From NCBI GenBank assembly GCA_020058225.1, contig JAGVEJ010000145.1, positions 1 to 35,873 of the forward strand: a DNA stretch of 35,873 nucleotides, written 5' to 3'. The DNA is from Candidatus Zixiibacteriota bacterium (GTDB lineage: Bacteria > Zixibacteria > MSB-5A5 > GN15 > PGXB01). The notes beneath the pieces were generated by a model. The model was not told where the DNA came from. It made no database searches and worked only from the letters and a program-made list of their open reading frames with translations. Positions 9,437 through 17,010 of the stretch are shown piece by piece. Made by a program: the position numbers and the translations under genes. Every line of letters starts with the position of its first letter. Position 1 is the first letter of the stretch.

Positions 9437-9586
9437 CCAGAGGATGTGTTGAAAAAGCCCCGTTCTCGCGCCATAGTCCGCCGCGGCGGATCTCCCTACG
9501 GAATTGTCTTAGTTTTTCGATCGGGATCCGGCAACTGCCGAACCAACCGCGGGTTGAGTGGGTTTTTCAACAACCCCCAGAGGATG
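9437..9586. mobile_element. MITE-like element with inverted ends and 10-bp flanking direct repeats
   Basis: CCAGAGGATG occurs at 9437-9446 and again at 9577-9586, as a target duplication would. Between them are 130 bases whose ends are inverted: TGTTGAAAAAGCCC at 9447-9460 and GGGTTTTTCAACA at 9560-9572. The interior has a 14-bp perfect palindrome TCCGCCGCGGCGGA (9477-9490) and a small CGGCA/TGCCG hairpin (9529-9540). It has no coding capacity and is more GC-rich than its surroundings. The right end is followed by four extra bases before the direct repeat, so the exact boundary is uncertain. TGTTGAAAAA-type ends are common in insertion sequences; the parent element is not in the window. Confidence 0.6.
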
Positions 9587-9611
9587 GTTGACTAATTATC
9601 GAAGAGGAAAT

Positions 9612-10634
9612 ATGGAAGGAAAATCAAAGCAGGGAAGATATTCAATCTTGGGTCTGATCATAATATTTCTATTTATCCCGCTAACGGTATTTTCACAGTC
9701 AGAACAATCTTATCAGGTTGGTTCCGACGATGTTCTTGAGATTAAATTTTGGCAGGATCGTACGCTTGATGCTGTTGTCAAAGTAAGACAGGACGGCAAA
9801 ATTTCCCTGGATATTGCCGGCGAAATTGATGCGGCGGGATTGACGACTTCCGATCTTGAGAAAAAAATTGTGAAACAGATATCACGCTATAATAGCGCCA
9901 TTTCCCAAGCTGTGGTGAGAGTAATAGAGTTTAATAGCCGGCGGGTATTTGTTTCCGGACAGATAAGGACTCCCGGAAGATATACTTTTGAAAAAATACC
10001 TGATTTGTGGACAATCATAAATGAAGCGGGCGGAGTGACTGAGTTTGGTGACCTAACCCGAGTCCTGATTATACGCGGTGGAGCCGATGCCGGCAAGGTT
10101 GAAGTGGTGAATGTTTCGGGACTTGTTACATCAGGCAAAATGAATGAACTGCCGAAATTGCGGGCTGGTGATACCATAGAAATCCCCCGAACCCCTGCCG
10201 GACTTCCGGCCCCTGCTTTATCTGACCAATCGGCTCAAAAAAATCTTTTTTATATTGTCGGTGAAGTAATAAACCCCGGCTCAATTCCGTTGGAAAAAAA
10301 TACCGACTTGCTCGATGGAATTGCACTGGCGGGTGGCCCATCGGAATTTGCAGATTTGAGAAAGGTGACGGTAATATCCAAGGATGGATTAAAAACCCAA
10401 ACGCTTAAGGTCAATCTCAAAAGGTACCAGGAGAGCGGTCGGCCAGGAAGATATTTCCTGCGTCCTGAGGATACGATTATTCTTCAACGAGCCAGTCGTG
10501 GATTTTTGGGGATTGAATCGATTACCGGTTGGGTGGCGGTAATTGCAGGAATCGGCTCTGTGGTATTGATTGCCGATCGGCTTGGATGGTTTGGTTTAGG
10601 CGAGGATGCAACTCCTACGGCAACCGCACCATGA
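9612..10634 (+). CDS. Wza-type polysaccharide export protein (Poly_export + SLBB)
   Basis: The ATG at 9612 is chosen because GAGGAAA sits just ahead of it and a signal peptide follows at once (hydrophobic residues 11-27, ending LTVFSQ); the open frame extends upstream only into the MITE-like element. The 340-residue product has a polysaccharide export domain (about 33-110, starting YQVGSDDVLEIKFWQD), a first SLBB domain (about 112-190, VFVSGQIRTPGRY) and a second (about 230-300, FYIVGEVINPGSI). A hydrophobic helix (about 308-332) near the C terminus could be the outer-membrane helix, as in Wza. It should form the periplasm-to-surface channel for an exopolysaccharide. No cysteine lipobox is seen. 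It is the first gene of the exopolysaccharide block. Confidence 0.88.
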   Translation: MEGKSKQGRYSILGLIIIFLFIPLTVFSQSEQSYQVGSDDVLEIKFWQDRTLDAVVKVRQDGKISLDIAGEIDAAGLTTSDLEKKIVKQISRYNSAISQAVVRVIEFNSRRVFVSGQIRTPGRYTFEKIPDLWTIINEAGGVTEFGDLTRVLIIRGGADAGKVEVVNVSGLVTSGKMNELPKLRAGDTIEIPRTPAGLPAPALSDQSAQKNLFYIVGEVINPGSIPLEKNTDLLDGIALAGGPSEFADLRKVTVISKDGLKTQTLKVNLKRYQESGRPGRYFLRPEDTIILQRASRGFLGIESITGWVAVIAGIGSVVLIADRLGWFGLGEDATPTATAP

Positions 10635-10675
10635 TTGGCCGTCCTAATAAACTGATGGGTAGAGAGGAGAATAAG

Positions 10676-11797
10676 ATGGAATCATATAGGCTCGACAGCA
10701 AAATAGTTGAAGAGGATAAGGAATATCTGATTCAGACCGTCAATGATTCAAATGAGGGGGTCATAAAGACATCGCTTTTTGTAAATGGAGAGTTGCTTGA
10801 TTCCTGTGTATTGCCTCATTCTGATGAGATCAGCGATGGAGATTTGCTGAATCTTGTTAAAAACACTCATGTCGATAAAAAAACCGAACTTGAGTATTTG
10901 CTTCGAAGCTATAAAGATATAGTCGGCGGCGGCAAGCCGGAAATGATGTATCATCTTGGCGTCGCTCTGTTCTTTAAGAGAATGTATTATCAGGCGAGGC
11001 AATTATTTCAATCCGCTGTAAAACAGAAACATGATTATCATGAGGCCTTTTTCTTCTTAGCTCAATCGGAACTTGCTTCAGGTCATATTGATGCGGCCAT
11101 AAAAGCCGGAATTAAGGCCGTGGAATTGCGGCCTCATTTTGCCGACTATCGCAATATTTTGGGAGAAGCCTACTTAACCTCGGGTTCATGCAAAAGGGCG
11201 GTTATCGAGTTTGAAGAAGCCATAAGAGAAAATATTTATTATGCCGATGCCTATTTTGATCTTGCCATAGCCTATTTGCTGAATGCCGTGAACCGGGAGG
11301 ATTTTGAGATGTATCCCGACCTCACCACCCGGACGATTGATGTACTAAAAAAAGCGACACTTATTAATCCAAATTATAAAACATCCGCATACGACGAAGC
11401 GGTGGCCGCGCTGACTGCAGGGCAACTTAAAAGGGCGCATTCTCTTTTAAAGGCCGTTCGTGAAGAAAAAAAGGAGATGTATAGGCAGGAAAAATCGGCG
11501 CATTTTAATAGATTTCTAATGTATACGGATTGGATTTCGTATAATAATATTATAGAGAGAATAAACCATTTAGAGCGAGAAATTGAAAAAAATCCCGGAT
11601 ATGTTGACCTGTACAATGAACTTGCGGTTTCATATTTACATCAGGCAAAGTTCAGCTGGCAGAAAGGTATAGAGCATTTCAAAAAAGCATTGGATATAAA
11701 CCCGCAATTGGGCAAGGCGAAAAGGTCGTTGGAATTATCCGAGGAATTTTCATTGAAACTGGCCGATGCCGTTTTTGATATAACCGAGAGACAATGA
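10676..11797 (+). CDS. TPR protein of the exopolysaccharide cluster
   Basis: The start at 10676 is favoured by a strong GAGAGGAG about 6 bases upstream; an in-frame ATG at 10631 overlapping the previous stop is the alternative. The 373-residue product has a ~75-residue N-terminal part of unknown fold (FVNGELLDSCVLPH), then TPR units from about residue 85 (MMYHLGVALFFKRMYYQARQ, AFFFLAQSELASGHIDAA, YRNILGEAYLTSGSCKRA, AYFDLAIAYLLNA) and a last one near 320-345 (LYNELAVSYLHQAKF). There is no signal peptide or membrane helix, so it is probably cytoplasmic. It sits between the export channel and the tyrosine kinase, so it may be an assembly or scaffold protein for the synthesis machine. No enzyme motif is visible. 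Confidence 0.8.
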   Translation: MESYRLDSKIVEEDKEYLIQTVNDSNEGVIKTSLFVNGELLDSCVLPHSDEISDGDLLNLVKNTHVDKKTELEYLLRSYKDIVGGGKPEMMYHLGVALFFKRMYYQARQLFQSAVKQKHDYHEAFFFLAQSELASGHIDAAIKAGIKAVELRPHFADYRNILGEAYLTSGSCKRAVIEFEEAIRENIYYADAYFDLAIAYLLNAVNREDFEMYPDLTTRTIDVLKKATLINPNYKTSAYDEAVAALTAGQLKRAHSLLKAVREEKKEMYRQEKSAHFNRFLMYTDWISYNNIIERINHLEREIEKNPGYVDLYNELAVSYLHQAKFSWQKGIEHFKKALDINPQLGKAKRSLELSEEFSLKLADAVFDITERQ

Positions 11798-11811
11798 TAT
11801 AGGAGCAAACA

Positions 11812-12519
11812 TTGGCCAAAGAAAAGTCCAAAATTTCAATAAGTGATTTGTATGATGCCGAAGCTCCTGAGGCTTCGGAATTTCGCCGGCTACTGCATAA
11901 TCTAAATAATGTCCTTTCTGAGAATGACAAGCGGGCAATTTTAGTGACCTCCGCTATGGGTTCGGAGGGAAAATCAATTATATCTTCATATCTGGCGATG
12001 ACATCATCAAGACATAAGAATAAGAAGACACTTTTGGTGGATTTTGACCTTCGACGGCCAACCATACATAAACTTTTTTCAATGCCAAGGGATGGCGGCT
12101 TATCAGATGTCTTATTAAATGGCCAATCTGCCAGAAAGATGATTAAAAATTCGTCGCTTGAAAATCTGGATATTTTGACCGCCGGCAAGGCGATTCCCAA
12201 TCCCTCTGATATTATCAATGGCCCTGCCATTCATAAAATCATTGAGGAAATGAAATTTTATTATGAATTGATTGTTTTGGATTCATCCCCGATGATACCC
12301 GTATCAGACCCATTATTGATATTGGAAGAGGTCGATGGTGTGGTGATTGTGGTAAAGGCGGGAGCGACTCCGCGCGGGGTGATTCGTAGAGCTTGTGATT
12401 TATTAATTCCTTATAAGAAAAAAGTAATGGGCGTGGTTGTCAATAATCTAACCCATTCCTTACCCTATTACTATAACTACAATTACTATGGTTATCAATA
12501 TAAACCCACGAAAGAGTAG
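11812..12519 (+). CDS. Cytoplasmic BY-type tyrosine kinase (CpsD/CapB-like) with tyrosine tail
   Basis: Translation starts at TTG 11812 behind AGGAG (11801-11805); no ATG is as well placed. The 235-residue protein is a bacterial tyrosine autokinase of the P-loop MinD-like type: Walker A GSEGKS (50-55), Walker A' LLVDFDLRRPTIHKLF (74-89) and Walker B LIVLDSSP (153-160). The C-terminal tail has eight tyrosines in twelve residues (219-230), the autophosphorylation cluster typical of Wzc/CapB. These kinases cycle phosphorylation to control polysaccharide polymerisation and export. Here the kinase is a separate protein with no membrane helix; its usual Wzz-like membrane activator is not in the window. 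The residue after the Walker A serine is Ile rather than the more usual Thr. Confidence 0.9.
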   Translation: MAKEKSKISISDLYDAEAPEASEFRRLLHNLNNVLSENDKRAILVTSAMGSEGKSIISSYLAMTSSRHKNKKTLLVDFDLRRPTIHKLFSMPRDGGLSDVLLNGQSARKMIKNSSLENLDILTAGKAIPNPSDIINGPAIHKIIEEMKFYYELIVLDSSPMIPVSDPLLILEEVDGVVIVVKAGATPRGVIRRACDLLIPYKKKVMGVVVNNLTHSLPYYYNYNYYGYQYKPTKE

Positions 12520-12557
12520 GCAAGGGTGTCTCATCCTTACTGCTTCGTCAAGTAATT

Positions 12558-13433
12558 ATGACTATGATTACGAATATATTAACGGTCGATTTGGAAGACT
12601 GGTTTGTCGTAGAAAATCTTAAGGGGAATATTGATTATCAAGAATGGGACGAGCTTCCTTCAAGAGTTGTGGGAAATACCGAAAGGCTTCTTGAACTTTT
12701 CAGTCAATATAATGTAAGAGCGACATTTTTTGTCCTTGGTTGGGTGGCGGATAGATTCCCGCATTTGGTCAGTAATATTGCCCATAATGGTCATGAAATC
12801 GCCTGTCATAGCTTTCGGCATCTAATGGTGAGTAGTGTAGGACAGGATGTATTCCGCTCTGATACGGAAATGGCGATTCAAGCCATAAAAAGAGCCTGCG
12901 GTATTGCCCCGATGGGCTATCGCGCCCCAAGCTGGTCGATAAATTCATCCACACCATGGGCTTTTGAAATTTTGGCCCAATTGGGGTTTATGTATGACTC
13001 CTCAATTTTTCCGGTTAAGCATGATATTTATGGCGACCCGCATGGTCCCCGTGAAATATTTCGAATGCGGTTGGAAAGTGGAAGATTACTCTATGAAATC
13101 CCGGCATCGACCATAAATATTTTGGGTAAAAATCTGCCGGTATGCGGCGGCGGCTATCTGCGCCATTCACCGCTTTGGTACACAATCGGCATCATGAAAA
13201 GATTGAACAACGCGGGAAAGCCGGCTGTTGTCTATGTTCATCCATGGGAGTTTGATAATGAATTACCTCGTTTGAAAGGGTTGACGATGTTTCAGAAATA
13301 TCGCCAATATGGAGCTATTCCTAACCTCTTAAGGAAACTGGACAGGTTATTGAATGAATTTGAATTCTGCCCAGCCCGGGAATATATTGATAAATTGACG
13401 CGCAAACCGATTGGATTTGAAAGAAATGTATAG
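12558..13433 (+). CDS. XrtA-type polysaccharide deacetylase (NodB homology, DUF3473)
   Basis: The 291-residue protein opens with TVDLEDWF (catalytic D11 region), has the zinc-ligand motif HSFRH (H84 and H88), GYRAPSWSI (R122), and the C-terminal HPWEFD-type motif and YRQYGAIPNLLRKL of the DUF3473 extension. This combination is characteristic of the polysaccharide deacetylases found with exosortase/PEP-CTERM exopolysaccharide clusters. It should remove acetyl groups from an N-acetylated sugar in the exported polymer or its precursor. No signal peptide is present, so it probably acts at the cytoplasmic side, as is usual in this subfamily. An ATG two codons later is an equally possible start. 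It overlaps the DUF362 gene at its 3' end. Confidence 0.9.
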   Translation: MTMITNILTVDLEDWFVVENLKGNIDYQEWDELPSRVVGNTERLLELFSQYNVRATFFVLGWVADRFPHLVSNIAHNGHEIACHSFRHLMVSSVGQDVFRSDTEMAIQAIKRACGIAPMGYRAPSWSINSSTPWAFEILAQLGFMYDSSIFPVKHDIYGDPHGPREIFRMRLESGRLLYEIPASTINILGKNLPVCGGGYLRHSPLWYTIGIMKRLNNAGKPAVVYVHPWEFDNELPRLKGLTMFQKYRQYGAIPNLLRKLDRLLNEFEFCPAREYIDKLTRKPIGFERNV

Positions 13434-14511
13434 AAGCCAAGTCGCAGTATTAAAAACTGATTCGGCCAATATTATTGGGGATTATCGCAAACTTCTCGAG
13501 TTGGTTAACTACCGTTCAATAATTAATCCCGATAAGAAAACCGTCATAAAGCTGAATCTTTCTTGGACAAAATATTTCCCCGCATGCTCGTCACAGCCTT
13601 GGCAGGTGGAAGGAATGGTTAAGACTCTTGTCGAGGATGGCTACTCTCGCAAAAAATTATTTCCTTTGGAAAATAAGACAGTGGTTACCAACCCATGGAA
13701 AGGGGCAAAGAATAATCGCTGGTTGCCGGTACTTGATAAATATGGATTAACCTTTACGGCTCTTCCCGAAGTTGAATGGACCGTCTATAATTTCAAAGAA
13801 AAATTGCTCAAATTGAATGAAATTTTTCCCGAGGGGATTGAGATTCCCAAGATATATATCGGCAAACAGATAATTCATCTCCCCACCATTAAGACCCACG
13901 GTCATTCAACCACCACCGGCGCCATCAAGAACTCTTTTGGCGGATTGCTGAAAGAGGTTCGTCACTATGCCCACAAATATATGCATGAGGTACTGGTTGA
14001 CTTGATGATTATGCAAAAGGAATTGCATCCGAGCATCTTGGCGGTTATGGATGGAACGGTATGCGGTGACGGCGCCGGACCTAGGACGATGACGCCGCAT
14101 GTCAAGAATTTCATTCTGGCATCAGGAGATTCAGTCGCCATTGATGCCATCTCCGCACAATTAATGGGATTTGATCCAATGTCTATTCCTTATATTAGAA
14201 TGTGTCATGAAAGGGGACTGGGAGTAGGGGACCCAAAAGAGATTGAAATTTTGGGACATGATATTACCGGAATCAATTTTGGCTTCCACACTAAGAAATC
14301 ATTTGTAATATGGGGCGACCAGTTGCTTCGCAAGGGACCCCTTAAATTCCTCGAAAAAATAGCTCTTCATTCTCCGCTGGTTTTCTGGGCGCCTATGGCG
14401 AGCAATATTTATCATGATTGGTTCTGGTATCCGATTGTAGGGAAATCAATTATTCGCAAATTTTCTCAGACTGAGTGGGGCCGGTTATTTAAGGCGTATA
14501 AGAAGAAATAA
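13426..14511 (+). CDS. DUF362-domain protein
   Basis: The 361-residue protein matches the DUF362 pattern: VIKLNLSW near the start, HLPTIKTHGHSTTTGAIKN (about 150-168) with the ensuing SFGGLLKE, MDGTVCGDGAGP (about 210-221) and DSVAIDAISAQLMGFDP (about 238-254). It lacks the 4Fe-4S cysteine motifs carried by some family members. The biochemical role of DUF362 is not settled. The ATG at 13426 overlaps the deacetylase stop, so the two are translationally linked; a TTG at 13411 in frame is a less likely start. The context suggests a role in modification or synthesis of the exported polymer, but that is only guilt by association. The C-terminal ~60 residues contain aromatic stretches (SPLVFWAPM, YHDWFWYPIVG) that could touch a membrane. 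Confidence 0.85.
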   Translation: MYRSQVAVLKTDSANIIGDYRKLLELVNYRSIINPDKKTVIKLNLSWTKYFPACSSQPWQVEGMVKTLVEDGYSRKKLFPLENKTVVTNPWKGAKNNRWLPVLDKYGLTFTALPEVEWTVYNFKEKLLKLNEIFPEGIEIPKIYIGKQIIHLPTIKTHGHSTTTGAIKNSFGGLLKEVRHYAHKYMHEVLVDLMIMQKELHPSILAVMDGTVCGDGAGPRTMTPHVKNFILASGDSVAIDAISAQLMGFDPMSIPYIRMCHERGLGVGDPKEIEILGHDITGINFGFHTKKSFVIWGDQLLRKGPLKFLEKIALHSPLVFWAPMASNIYHDWFWYPIVGKSIIRKFSQTEWGRLFKAYKKK

Positions 14512-14550
14512 ACCAACGACTGCGGCAATACAACAGACAGACGTGTTCGG

Positions 14551-14621
14551 CCGTAGGGGCTTGATTCATTAAGCCCTCGCCCAACCCTACACATAGGGTT
14601 TGATAAATCAAACCCCTACGG
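14551..14621. repeat. Paired-hairpin intergenic repeat, copy 1
   Basis: A 71-base unit is bounded by 9-base inverted ends CCGTAGGGG (14551-14559) and CCCCTACGG (14613-14621). Inside are a decayed palindrome around GGGCTTGATTCATTAAGCCC (14557-14576) and an exact one, GGGTTTGATAAATCAAACCC (14596-14615). The same two palindromes in the same order recur at 35016-35063, so this is an interspersed repeat family. Nothing else of note lies in the rest of the 256-base gap except a possible promoter. Confidence 0.75.
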
Positions 14622-14724
14622 AAAAAACACCCCATCAAATCAGGGCAACCTCAGTTTCGACCTACAACTCGATAATTATAATTCAGATGGCATTTTTATT
14701 GAAATATCGCTTGACTACAAACTG

Positions 14725-14760
14725 TATAATTGATACATAGTTATAAGTATTCCGAGGAGG
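14725..14760 (+). promoter_or_regulatory. Candidate -10 box and Shine-Dalgarno for the 14768 gene
   Basis: TATAAT is present at 14725-14730, 37 bases before the ATG. TTGACT at 14711-14716 is too close to pair with it, and TTGAAA at 14699 is a little too far, so the -35 element is unclear. A strong GAGGAGG follows at 14754-14760, well placed for the ATG at 14768. Confidence 0.35.
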
Positions 14761-14767
14761 ATTGAAG

Positions 14768-15424
14768 ATGAAAAAATTAATCGCTATGACATTAATGGGG
14801 CTGATGTTTTTTGGTATTTCTGAGGCGCGTAAACAGCAGGATTTGGCGGGCAAAGTAGAGAATGCGACATACTCCGACGGCAAATATAATTTTTCAATGG
14901 GGATTCCATCAACTTGGGATTTTAGCATAAAGAAGGACAAGAGCCCAATTAGAATGACCTTGAGCAAGAAATCGTATGATATTCCAATTCAGTTCCAACA
15001 TGCGCCGAATTATACCACTATTCCCAAGATTATGGTTTATGTTGATACAACAAATTTGAGCACAGAGCAGTTCATAGATTCGCTTCTATCCAATAAATTC
15101 AATTCAAAGCAGAAGAATGCGCTTCTGAATGAATTTCCGGTTTTATATGGGGATTTCATACTGAAAAGGCGTATTAAGATTCAGGTTGGGGATGTGGTTG
15201 GCGGACGTATTTCGGGGCAGACCAAATATACCAAAGAGGTTCAAAGACAGGGCTCCGAATCTGATTTGGCCGATGTTGTTACTGATTTCTATGGCGGTTC
15301 CGTGTTCTTCATAAAAAATGGAAACAATATAATTATTTTTCATTTGATTTGTGAGTGGCGGTATTTTGAAGTCATCGATAAAGATTTTGCCGAAATATTA
15401 AATGGATTTAAATTGGGCAAGTGA
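14768..15424 (+). CDS. Exported protein of unknown function
   Basis: The ATG at 14768 follows GAGGAGG by 7 bases and begins a signal peptide (MKKLIAMTLMGLMFFGISEA), preferred over the TTG two codons earlier. The mature part of ~198 residues has no cysteine lipobox and no catalytic motif I recognise. Its opening YNFSMGIPSTWDFSI and its ending FAEILNGFKLGK resemble, in pattern only, the PsbP/Mog1/DUF1795-like fold of small secreted proteins. It stands alone between repeat-bearing intergenic regions, with its own likely promoter, and is not obviously linked to the exopolysaccharide genes upstream or lapAB downstream. Confidence 0.7.
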   Translation: MKKLIAMTLMGLMFFGISEARKQQDLAGKVENATYSDGKYNFSMGIPSTWDFSIKKDKSPIRMTLSKKSYDIPIQFQHAPNYTTIPKIMVYVDTTNLSTEQFIDSLLSNKFNSKQKNALLNEFPVLYGDFILKRRIKIQVGDVVGGRISGQTKYTKEVQRQGSESDLADVVTDFYGGSVFFIKNGNNIIIFHLICEWRYFEVIDKDFAEILNGFKLGK

Positions 15425-15531
15425 CAGGGAGATGTATTATAAATTATCCTGCTTATGATTCAAAGCCTTAAAAGATTAAATTTCCAGATACTGAATTTTG
15501 AGGAAGATATGGGCAGTTTCAAGGAGGAAAT

Positions 15532-15867
15532 ATGTGGGTTTTCAGGGCAATCCTGATTCTGGTTATTATTGCAGTAATTGTCGGTTTTGCTGTCTATAAT
15601 AGTGGACCGGGTCAGACTGTCGATGTTGACCTTATGTGGACAAAACGATTTGATGTCCCAATCATAACGGTTGTTTTTTGGTCATTTCTTCTTGGCTCGG
15701 TGGTATCTCTCCTTCTATTCATTTCGGTTTATCTAAAACAATCCAATCAATTGCGCGAAACCAATAGGGCCATCAAAGGATTGCAGGCCGAAGTTACATC
15801 TTTGAGGAATAGGCCAATAGAAGAGGCCAAAGATTTAATTGAGAAAAAGGGTGGATTTTTGGAGTAA
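15532..15867 (+). CDS. lapA: LapA-domain (DUF1049) inner-membrane protein
   Basis: This 111-residue protein has two membrane helices (about 2-22 and 43-65) and a charged coiled-coil-like C-terminal tail (LRETNRAIKGLQAEVTSLRNR), the layout of LapA/DUF1049 proteins; the stretch YNSGPGQTVDVDL between the helices is typical. In Escherichia coli LapA works with LapB in control of LPS assembly and LpxC turnover. A very strong AAGGAGGAAAT precedes the ATG. The stop is followed after three bases by the lapB-like gene, which supports the name. Family assignment rests on topology, motifs and context. Confidence 0.82.
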   Translation: MWVFRAILILVIIAVIVGFAVYNSGPGQTVDVDLMWTKRFDVPIITVVFWSFLLGSVVSLLLFISVYLKQSNQLRETNRAIKGLQAEVTSLRNRPIEEAKDLIEKKGGFLE

Positions 15868-15870
15868 GCC

Positions 15871-17010
15871 ATGGATAGCCTTGTCATAATCTTTTTGCTC
15901 GCGATAATCGCATTGATATTCATATATATTTATTATGACCGTCTAAAAAAAGAAAAAAAGGGCATAGACCCCACCTTATATATTGATGCCCTAAAAGCAC
16001 TTCTTGATGGCCAAGAAGATAAAGCCTTCAGCAAATTCCGTGATGTTGTCGCTGAGGACAGCAGTAATGTCGATGCCTATGTCCGCATTGGGGATATTTT
16101 GCGGAAATATAATAAGCCGGATAAAGCCCTGCAGGTGCATAAGGATTTAACAATCAGACATGGCCTCACGGTTGATGATAAAAAAGTTATTCTGCGGGCA
16201 TTGACGGAGGACTTCATTTTACTAAAAGATATCCCACAGGCCAAGTCAGCCCTAAAAGAGCTTCTTGCCATTGAAGGCAACAGCCATTGGGCGGCTGAGA
16301 AGCTTCTTGAAATTTATGCGCAAACCGGAGAATGGGAAGAGGCCTTTGAAATTAAAGAAAGACTAATAAAGCTTGAGGGCGGCAAATCCAAAAGCGGGCT
16401 TGCCATATACAAATTTCTTCAGGGCGAAAAACTCTATAATGAAAAGGAATATCACAAAGCTCGAATTCATTTTAAAGAGGCAATAAATATCGACCCCACC
16501 TGCGTTCCGGCCTATATTTTTGTCGGGGATTCATATCTGGCCGAAAATCGCGAAGAAAATGCGGTTGAATTCTGGAAAAAATTAATCAAAAATGTCCCTG
16601 AGGCTGCACATTTTGTTTTAGGGCGACTTAAAAGAGCCCTCTTTGATATAGGGAAATTTGGGGAGATATCAAGCATCTGTATTGAAATTCTTGAAATCTC
16701 GCCCAAGAATCTTGATGCACGTCTGACTCTTGCGGAATATCATTATAAAAAAGGCGAATATTCGGTTGCCTCAGAGCATCTAACTCAAGCCATGGATGAC
16801 CATCCCGATTCATATCTTCCGGTTCTGGATCTGGCCAAATTATACTTAACGTTGGGAGATAAAAAGAAATTGGCCGATCTAATCAACCGACTTGACGAAC
16901 ATCGGGAGGCGGTGGAAAATGAATACCATTGCACCCGATGCGGGCATAAATCAAAAACCAAAAAATGGCTCTGCCCCTCATGCAAGGCGGTTGACAGTTT
17001 TATTAACTGA
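15871..17010 (+). CDS. lapB: LapB (YciM)-like TPR protein with rubredoxin-type zinc/iron site
   Basis: The 379-residue protein has an N-terminal membrane helix (about 3-21), then a long series of TPR units (for example AYVRIGDILRKYNKPDKALQVH, AYIFVGDSYLAENREENAVEF, ARLTLAEYHYKKGEYSVA), and ends with a four-cysteine rubredoxin-like knuckle, C354xxC357 and C368xxC371. This order is diagnostic of LapB/YciM, which in E. coli couples LPS synthesis and transport and adapts LpxC to FtsH degradation. The length is close to that of the E. coli protein. It lies three bases after the lapA-like gene and its stop overlaps the next gene by one base, so they form an operon. No lpxC or ftsH is visible here. 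Confidence 0.88.
   Translation: MDSLVIIFLLAIIALIFIYIYYDRLKKEKKGIDPTLYIDALKALLDGQEDKAFSKFRDVVAEDSSNVDAYVRIGDILRKYNKPDKALQVHKDLTIRHGLTVDDKKVILRALTEDFILLKDIPQAKSALKELLAIEGNSHWAAEKLLEIYAQTGEWEEAFEIKERLIKLEGGKSKSGLAIYKFLQGEKLYNEKEYHKARIHFKEAINIDPTCVPAYIFVGDSYLAENREENAVEFWKKLIKNVPEAAHFVLGRLKRALFDIGKFGEISSICIEILEISPKNLDARLTLAEYHYKKGEYSVASEHLTQAMDDHPDSYLPVLDLAKLYLTLGDKKKLADLINRLDEHREAVENEYHCTRCGHKSKTKKWLCPSCKAVDSFIN

Noticed and set aside
9558-9611. Upstream extension of the polysaccharide export gene
   Set aside because: This extension begins inside the MITE-like element, and the ATG at 9612 has a good ribosome site directly followed by a signal peptide.
11679-12230. Minus-strand open frame of 183 codons over the kinase gene
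   Set aside because: It is a shadow of the TPR and kinase genes, which have clear motifs on the plus strand.
14512-14767. Possible CRISPR or tRNA in the repeat-bearing gap
   Set aside because: Only one pair of palindromes is present with no regular spacers, and no cloverleaf or CCA-ended acceptor stem can be drawn.
15455-15556. Short open frame of 33 codons ahead of the lapA-like gene
   Set aside because: No ribosome site precedes it, it overlaps the lapA start and the product has no recognisable character.
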